This document shows positions 58,862-64,000 of a stretch of DNA of 64,000 nucleotides, piece after piece. How positions within the stretch are numbered: the stretch's first letter is position 1; each line of letters begins with the position of its first letter. Origin of the DNA: CAMASH01 sp041746635 (GTDB taxonomy: Bacteria > Verrucomicrobiota > Verrucomicrobiia > Chthoniobacterales > Terrimicrobiaceae); NCBI GenBank assembly GCA_041746635.1, contig JBGTGQ010000034.1, positions 65,329 to 129,328 of the forward strand, given 5' to 3'. The notes under the pieces were generated by a model. That model saw only the letters and a program-made list of their open reading frames with translations, searched no databases and had not been told where the DNA came from. The position numbers and the translations under genes were made by a program.

Positions 58862-60088
58862 TTACTTCACGTAGGCGAGAATAACCGCCGTGATGAAGAT
58901 ATTGACCAAGGCCAGCTCGAAAAAGAAATACCAGCCGAGTTTCATGAGTTGGTCATAGCGGAAGCGCGGGAGGGTCCAGCGCACCCAGATGAAAACAAAG
59001 AGCAGGGCGGAAACCTTGCCGAAGAACACGCCGATGTTCACCAGGCCCCAAATCAAGCTGGCCAGCCAGCCAGGGACGAAAGCGAGGTTGAAAAAATTTG
59101 TCGAGGAACCATCTGGCACAAAAGGCAGACTCCAGCCGCCAAGGAAAAGAGTCACAATCACGCCGGAACCCGCAATCATGGCCGCGTATTCACCGAGAAA
59201 GAAAAGGGCGAACCCCATGCCCGAATACTCCGTGTGGTAGCCGCCCACCAGTTCCTGTTCCGCCTCCGGAAGATCGAAGGGAAGGCGGTTGGTTTCCGCG
59301 AACATGGCAATGAGGAAAACCACGAAGGAAATCAGCATCGGAATCCAAATCCAGAACCGCTGCCAGGAAAAGCCGGCCTGGAAGGCTGCAACCCAGGCTT
59401 CGGGGTGAAGCACCTGATCAATAGTCAGCCCTTTGAACCAGCCCGGCGCGATCATCCAGCCGTTCTCGCGCTGCCAGTCAACGATTTGAGACATGTTCAA
59501 TGTGCCGCAGAGCAAGAAAACCGGAATGATGGACAGCCCGAGCGCCAGTTCGTAGGAGATCATCTGCGAGGTCGAGCGAATGCCGCCGAGAAAGGGATAC
59601 TTCGAGTTTGACGACCACCCGGCCAGCACAATGCCGTATACCCCCAGCGAGGAGACGGCAAAGACGTAGAGCACGCCGATGTTAATATTGGCGATGACCA
59701 TGGGGACACCAAATAGCGAAGACCCGAAGGGCAGCACCGCCAGCACGAGAATCGGCGGGATCATGGTCAGCTTGGGCGCGATGTAGTAGTAGAATTTGTT
59801 AACGCTGGCCGGAATAAAGTTCTCCTTAAGCAGCAGCTTGAGGGCGTCGGCGATGGGCTGCCCCAGACCAAGGAACGGCAAATCTTTTTTCATTCCCAGC
59901 AAGGTCAGGGGAATGCCCACGCGGTTCGGCCCGACGCGGTCCTGAATGAAAGCGCAAACCTTGCGTTCCGCATAAACCGTGTAGGAAACGAAACCGAGGA
60001 TGATGGCCAGCAGGGCAAGCGTCTTGGCCAGCGAGGTCCAGACGAGAAAGACCTCGGGTTGCAGGGCGAAGGAAATGAACTGCTCCAT
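58862..60088 (-). CDS. nuoH: NADH-quinone oxidoreductase subunit H
   Basis: About 408 aa, eight or more membrane helices. Hallmarks are AERKVCAFIQDRVGPNRVGI, GLGQPIADALKLLLKEN, LAGWSSNSKYPFLGGIRSTSQMISYELA and ETNRLPFDLPEAEQELVGGYHTEYSG. It is the membrane subunit at the quinone channel of complex I. The ATG at 60088 was chosen. A GTG at 60100 adds four residues but lies inside the inverted repeat. It is the last nuo gene on this side, meeting fabF head-on. Confidence 0.94.
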   Translation of the reverse strand: MEQFISFALQPEVFLVWTSLAKTLALLAIILGFVSYTVYAERKVCAFIQDRVGPNRVGIPLTLLGMKKDLPFLGLGQPIADALKLLLKENFIPASVNKFYYYIAPKLTMIPPILVLAVLPFGSSLFGVPMVIANINIGVLYVFAVSSLGVYGIVLAGWSSNSKYPFLGGIRSTSQMISYELALGLSIIPVFLLCGTLNMSQIVDWQRENGWMIAPGWFKGLTIDQVLHPEAWVAAFQAGFSWQRFWIWIPMLISFVVFLIAMFAETNRLPFDLPEAEQELVGGYHTEYSGMGFALFFLGEYAAMIAGSGVIVTLFLGGWSLPFVPDGSSTNFFNLAFVPGWLASLIWGLVNIGVFFGKVSALLFVFIWVRWTLPRFRYDQLMKLGWYFFFELALVNIFITAVILAYVK

Positions 60089-60094
60089 AAAATC

Positions 60095-60192
60095 AGCCAC
60101 GGATGTTCACGGATGAAACACGGATGGAAGAAAAGCGGGAGTGACGGGCTGGCATAAATTTATCCGTGTTTCATCCGTGCCCATCCGTGGCT
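60095..60192. repeat. Long inverted repeat between nuoG and nuoH
   Basis: Arms of 31 bp at 60095-60125 and 60162-60192 are complementary except for two bases (AGCCACGGATG, CACGGATGAAACACGGAT). They are separated by 36 nt. Each arm is built of CACGGATG units. The right arm contains the last codons and stop of nuoG. It would form a strong hairpin in the nuoG-nuoH message. Confidence 0.85.
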
Positions 60193-61820
60193 AGCTTGTC
60201 AGTCAAATCCACGCCAAGATCGCCGATTTTTCCCAGCGAAAGTCCCGCCAGAGCGGGGGTCTCCGCCGCCATTTGCTTGAAGACCTCCTCAATGGTGAAG
60301 ATGCCGTTTGAGCCACCGACGGCCTGGATGAGGTCGCGCAGAATTTCCCAATCGTCGCGCGCCATGCCCGGTGAGGAAACGGCGCGATTGAGGCGCTGGA
60401 GGCGGCCCTTGACGTTGATCATCGAACCGCGTTTTTCGGCCCACGAAACCGCGGGTAGAAGCGCGGTCGCTGCGGCAGTGGTTTTGTCAGGAAGAATTCC
60501 GGTCACTACGAGGGCGTCCAATTTTTCAAGGTCAGCCACCGGAATGCCGCAGTCCGTTGCCTCCTCGCCCAGCACAAGGAGGGTCTTGATTTTTCCGGTG
60601 GAAACACCGGAGGCAATCTCAGCGAGGCGGCCGGTGGCCAGGCCGAGCAGTTTCGCGCCGGAGGTATTCGGGTTGCCATCCTCGGAAATGAGGAATCCGT
60701 CGCCCTTTTGCGGGCGGGGCAAAACATCGAACAACTCGATGCGGAGGGCCGTGGCCAGCCGTTTGGCGAGGAAGAGTTCCTCGTTGGTCAGGCGGGCCGA
60801 GGCGATGAGGGCGGTGGCGCCGGGATTCTTTTGCAATTGATCTGCCGCAGCCTGGATGGCGCGCGGCCATTTCACCGGGCTTTCCTCACCCTTCACCGCC
60901 GGGTCCTTAAGACGCTCCGCGCTGTTGACATAATGGAAATTGAGCCGGTGGTTGTCGGGCATCCAGCACGAGTTGACGAAATCATTTTCCCGCGGCGTGA
61001 TGCGATGGATCACATTTTCCCGGCTACCGATGAGGATGTTTGCGCCCGTGCCGCAATTCACGTCAATGCTCTTGGTTTCGCGCAGGAACCACACGCGCAT
61101 GCTGAAGCGGAAATCCTTCGAGGTCAGCGCCCCGACCGGGCAGATGTCCACCGTGTTGAGCGAATAGTTGCTGTCGAGGGACCTGCCGGGATAAACCGTG
61201 AGCGTGGTGTGGCTGCCGCGATTGACGAAGCCGAGCACGTCATCCTTCGCCACTTCCTGCATGAAGCGGATGCAGCGCGAACACATGATGCAGCGCTCGT
61301 CGTCGAGCACGATGCGAGGGCCGATGTCCTGGCGTTTGGGCTTTTTGACTTTTTCTTCAACAAAGCGGGATTCGCCCTTGCCGTATTCGACCGAAAATTC
61401 CTGCAACCGACACTCGCCCGCCTGGTCACAAATCGGGCAGTCGAGCGGATGGTTGATAAGCAAAAACTCCATCACGCCCTTGCGGCACTCTTCCACCAAG
61501 GGCGACGTGGTGCGAACGCCCATGCCCTCGCTGATCTCGGTGGCGCAGGAAATGGCCGGACGCGGACTCCAGCCGATCTCGGGTTTGCCGTCCTCACCGA
61601 GGATCGGTTTGCGGTCGGGCGTCATCTTGGGCATGCCCATTTCGACCAGGCACATGCGGCAGTTGCCCGGCGCGCTCAGCTTCGGATGATAGCAATAATG
61701 CGGGACAAACTGCCCGCTTTTCATGCAGGCCTCGATCAAACGCATGCCCTTGGGGAATTGTTTCCATTCCCCATCCACCTGCACATTCACCATCGGAACC
61801 TCGGTCGCCGTGGCACTCAT
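60171..61820 (-). CDS. nuoG: NADH-quinone oxidoreductase subunit G
   Basis: A 549-aa protein, shorter than the ~900-aa enterobacterial form. [2Fe-2S] site: CYHPKLSAPGNCRMCLVEMG. His-Cys3 [4Fe-4S]: HPLDCPICDQAGECRLQEFS. Further [4Fe-4S]: CIMCSRCIRFMQ and VDICPVGALTSKDF. The C-terminal molybdopterin-like domain is cut short (LLPAVSWAEKRGSMINVKGR is kept). Its last residues (ATDGHG) come from the inverted repeat. It carries electrons from NADH toward quinone. No nuoF or nuoI lies beside it. Confidence 0.95.
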   Translation of the reverse strand: MSATATEVPMVNVQVDGEWKQFPKGMRLIEACMKSGQFVPHYCYHPKLSAPGNCRMCLVEMGMPKMTPDRKPILGEDGKPEIGWSPRPAISCATEISEGMGVRTTSPLVEECRKGVMEFLLINHPLDCPICDQAGECRLQEFSVEYGKGESRFVEEKVKKPKRQDIGPRIVLDDERCIMCSRCIRFMQEVAKDDVLGFVNRGSHTTLTVYPGRSLDSNYSLNTVDICPVGALTSKDFRFSMRVWFLRETKSIDVNCGTGANILIGSRENVIHRITPRENDFVNSCWMPDNHRLNFHYVNSAERLKDPAVKGEESPVKWPRAIQAAADQLQKNPGATALIASARLTNEELFLAKRLATALRIELFDVLPRPQKGDGFLISEDGNPNTSGAKLLGLATGRLAEIASGVSTGKIKTLLVLGEEATDCGIPVADLEKLDALVVTGILPDKTTAAATALLPAVSWAEKRGSMINVKGRLQRLNRAVSSPGMARDDWEILRDLIQAVGGSNGIFTIEEVFKQMAAETPALAGLSLGKIGDLGVDLTDKLATDGHG

Positions 61821-61899
61821 CGTGAAAAATTTAGCATCCTGCCTTCAAAGTGTCGCAAAGGTATCTCTGGGAGTCAGGGATTCCGCAAGAAAAAGTCGG

Positions 61900-63486
61900 C
61901 TATTCCTCCAGTCCGAAATAATGACGCTCGCGCGGGCGGTCTGGACCCTTATGCAGGGCCATCGCCTCCCTCTCCAGCTCCCGATCCTCCATCGTGACCC
62001 GTTCATGCAAACGCAGATGCTCGCCCCAGGAATCCAGGCGGAAAAGTTCCATAAAACGTTGGGGCTCCCGCGCGTCTTGGTACAGCCGCCACCGCCGGGC
62101 CCCATCGCGCAAACGCCGCTCCCGCAGGTGACGCATGAACTTACGGAATTTGTCCGCGTTCGGCGGGTCCACCAGATATTCAATCGTGACCAAAACAGGA
62201 CCGTCGTCGGGGTCGGCCTCCAAGGCGGCGTGCGTTTCCGTCCAGGGCGGCGACGGACGCAGGTCGATGTTTTCATTGATGGCCAGGGGGAAGAACTTGA
62301 TGAGAGCAAGACCGACCAGCAGTCCGGCCGCCGCCGCATGAAAACAAGGCAGAATGCCGATCACATCCGCCAGCCAGCCCCACAGCGCGCCGTTGACCGC
62401 CAGCGCACCTTGAAAAGCCAGCAGGTAAAACGAAATCGCCCGGCCCCGCACCCAGTCGGGCACGGACGTTTGCACGGCCACATTGAAATTGATCAGCACT
62501 CCCACCCAGGCCATGCCGGAAAAAAACAAACACACCGCCGCATGCCAGGGCTGGCTGGACTCGTGGAGTCCCAAAAATGCCAGCGCGGCCAGGACCGCAC
62601 CCAAGGCGAGAATGCGATCCAGGGCAAAGCGGTTGCGCAGGCGGGGCAGGAGGACGGCGGAGACAATCGAACCCATCCCGAAGGCACCCATGAGCAGCCC
62701 GTAGCCGGTCGCCGTCGTGCCCAGGACATCCCGCGCCAGCAACGGCAGCAGCGGCCAGACCGCACCCGCGCAGAGGATGAAGGACATCGCGCGCACAATC
62801 GGTGACTGGAGACGGGGCGCGTGCAAAAGGTAACGAAACCCGGCCCGGATCGCGCCGACAATGTCCTCACTCAACCGCGGAAGCGCCACGGCCGACGGCT
62901 GCCAGCTTTTCACCGCGAGCAGCACGCCAAGAAAAGAAACCGCATTGGCAAAAAACGCAAAGGCCGAACCCGCGGCGGCGACGAGGAGTCCTCCCAACGC
63001 CGGCCCCACCGCCCGCGCGACGTTGAACGAAATGCTGTTGAGCGCCACGGCGGAGGCTACCATGGGTTTCGGCACGAGATCCTGAACCGTGGCCTGCCAG
63101 GCCGGCAGGCTGATCGCGCCGCCCAGACCAATGGCAAAAGTAAGCCCCAGCAGGACCCAGGGCGTGGTGAACCCGAGCAGGGTCAGCGTCCCAAGCAACG
63201 CGGCCATGAGCATCATCCAGCTCTGCGACCAAAACAGCAGCGCCTTGCGGTCCACCAGATCCGCCATCGCCCCGGCCAGCAGACCCACCAGAAACACCGG
63301 CAGGGTGGCCGCCGTTTGCACGAGACCGACGAGAAGCGTGGACGAGGTGAGGCCCGTCATCAGCCAGGCCGCACCCACCCCCTGCATCAGCGTGCCAATG
63401 TTGGAAACGATATTGGCGGACCAGATGGCCCGGTAGGCCGGTACCTGCAGCGGGGCGGTCAGGGAAGTTTTTCCCGGCTCGCTCAC
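61900..63486 (-). CDS. MFS exporter (MFS_3 type) fused to ABM-like domain
   Basis: A 528-aa protein. Residues ~1-410 are a 12-helix major facilitator of the enterobactin-exporter-like MFS_3 branch: NIVSNIGTLMQGVGAAWLMT, GLLAGAMADLVDRKALLFWS, FNVARAVGPALGGLLVAAAG. Residues ~425-520 form a soluble domain (VLVTIEYLVDPPNADKFRKF, RFMELFRLDSWGEHLRLHER) like antibiotic-biosynthesis monooxygenase (ABM) ferredoxin-like folds. This fusion occurs in the family. The substrate is unknown. It overlaps the DUF1634 gene by 4 nt. Confidence 0.85.
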   Translation of the reverse strand: MSEPGKTSLTAPLQVPAYRAIWSANIVSNIGTLMQGVGAAWLMTGLTSSTLLVGLVQTAATLPVFLVGLLAGAMADLVDRKALLFWSQSWMMLMAALLGTLTLLGFTTPWVLLGLTFAIGLGGAISLPAWQATVQDLVPKPMVASAVALNSISFNVARAVGPALGGLLVAAAGSAFAFFANAVSFLGVLLAVKSWQPSAVALPRLSEDIVGAIRAGFRYLLHAPRLQSPIVRAMSFILCAGAVWPLLPLLARDVLGTTATGYGLLMGAFGMGSIVSAVLLPRLRNRFALDRILALGAVLAALAFLGLHESSQPWHAAVCLFFSGMAWVGVLINFNVAVQTSVPDWVRGRAISFYLLAFQGALAVNGALWGWLADVIGILPCFHAAAAGLLVGLALIKFFPLAINENIDLRPSPPWTETHAALEADPDDGPVLVTIEYLVDPPNADKFRKFMRHLRERRLRDGARRWRLYQDAREPQRFMELFRLDSWGEHLRLHERVTMEDRELEREAMALHKGPDRPRERHYFGLEE

Positions 63487-63854
63487 CAGAAAAAGCTGAT
63501 CAGAAGCACCGTCAGCACGAACAGACTTACGACGGTGTAAAGGCGGTCCTTCTGCGCCGCAAAACCAAACACGGCAAAGCCCACTCGCACCACCGGATTG
63601 ATCAGCAACAACACCACGCCAATCATGATCAGGCTGCGACGGTGGCCAATCTCATGAACCGCAAGGGCGCGCTGAATCATGGAAAGGGGATTTTCAAAAT
63701 ATTTCGGCTCCTTGTTGAAAATATGGTCCCCCGGCGGCACCCCGATATGGGTGGAGAGAAACCAGGTCAGCCCGATTGCCATGATGGCTGCGGCCAGCAG
63801 CGTGCCGCCCACCATCACCCTGGCCAGGGAATTTTGGATTTGCTGATCTTTCAT
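63483..63854 (-). CDS. DUF1634 membrane protein
   Basis: A 123-aa protein with three membrane helices: VMVGGTLLAAAIMAIGLTWF, SLIMIGVVLLLINPVVRVGF and TVVSLFVLTVLLISFFW. The early part (IQNSLARVMVGGTLLA) and LINPVVRVGFAVF fit DUF1634, usually found with TauE/SafE-type exporters. Here its partner in the operon is the MFS gene instead. Function unknown. Confidence 0.8.
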   Translation of the reverse strand: MKDQQIQNSLARVMVGGTLLAAAIMAIGLTWFLSTHIGVPPGDHIFNKEPKYFENPLSMIQRALAVHEIGHRRSLIMIGVVLLLINPVVRVGFAVFGFAAQKDRLYTVVSLFVLTVLLISFFW

Positions 63855-63862
63855 GATTTAGC

Positions 63863-64000
63863 CAGTAGAGTAGGGAGGGAAGCCACGGAATGAGAGGCAC
63901 AAGGCCAATGACCGCCGACTTCCTTCCCCCTCGTCAAACCGGACGTGCAGATTTCCCGCATCCGGCTTTAGCAGGGCGTTATTGTGCGGCGCATTCACAG
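63863..64000 (-). ncRNA. Probable group II intron segment at the right edge
   Basis: On the minus strand the edge reads through a hairpin CCGGATGCGGGAAATCTGCA closing with CGTCCGG (63939-63965), then GTTTGACGAGGGG and, near 63863-63890, TTCCCTCCCTACTCTACTGG. This hairpin plus the following G-rich stretch is a pattern I know from bacterial group II introns. No reverse-transcriptase gene is in view; it could lie beyond 64000. Alternatively it is an intron fragment. Confidence 0.45.

Overview
The window looks like a chromosomal segment of a Gram-negative bacterium of the PVC group, most likely Verrucomicrobiota. This is inference from gene content and style, not from a marker gene. It has an ABC-exported surface polysaccharide locus with nonulosonic-acid genes, an RND pump, complex I subunits, an ExbB/ExbD/TonB-like set, an mreBCD-mrdA cluster that runs into an RNase E/G gene, and many short dispersed intergenic repeats. 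Overall GC is high. Roughly 2.6-14 kb is visibly AT-richer than the housekeeping stretches.

Layout. 1-13.3 kb (minus strand): a polysaccharide export locus with a TylF-like methyltransferase, four family-2 glycosyltransferases in two paralogous pairs, a GT-B-like surface carbohydrate protein, Wzm and Wzt, NeuB, a KdsC-like phosphatase, a sulfotransferase and the start of an SDR. The Wzt protein carries three tandem C-terminal domains. 13.4-21.6 kb: a GbsR/MarR-like regulator, a polyprenyl-phosphate glycosyltransferase, asparagine synthase, a GT4, an RmlC-like cupin, rmlA and a GT-C-like membrane protein. 21.6-26 kb: an M29-type peptidase, a CDF metal exporter, cdsA and dxr.

26.1-41.2 kb is an accessory island. 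Its core is a tight minus-strand operon (36.4 to 29.2 kb): XRE regulator, cytosine-5 methyltransferase, MORC/GHKL ATPase, Z1 helicase-like ATPase, DUF4420 PD-(D/E)XK nuclease and a disrupted Vsr. This matches the MORC-associated restriction-modification gene set known from comparative genomics. Around it lie at least six toxin-antitoxin modules (HicB with a broken HicA, ParE, UPF0175/DUF3368, two PIN modules and AbrB/PIN), a DUF433/PIN-like pair among them, plus gene fragments and repeats. One module sits between two 297-bp direct repeats, each a copy of the broken vsr 5' half.

41.2-46 kb: a MarR-controlled RND efflux operon (marR, adaptor, pump). 46.2-52.5 kb: mreB-mreC-mreD-mrdA-rng (minus strand). 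52.9 kb: tRNA-Arg(TCT). 53-57.4 kb: hisI, then a roadblock-domain protein, ExbB-like, ExbD-like (lacking the usual membrane aspartate), TonB-like and zinc-ribbon genes, the last four translationally coupled. 57.5-63.9 kb: fabF, nuoH and nuoG (separated from the rest of nuo), an MFS exporter fused to a monooxygenase-like domain, and a DUF1634 protein. The last ~135 bp resemble a group II intron segment running out of the window.
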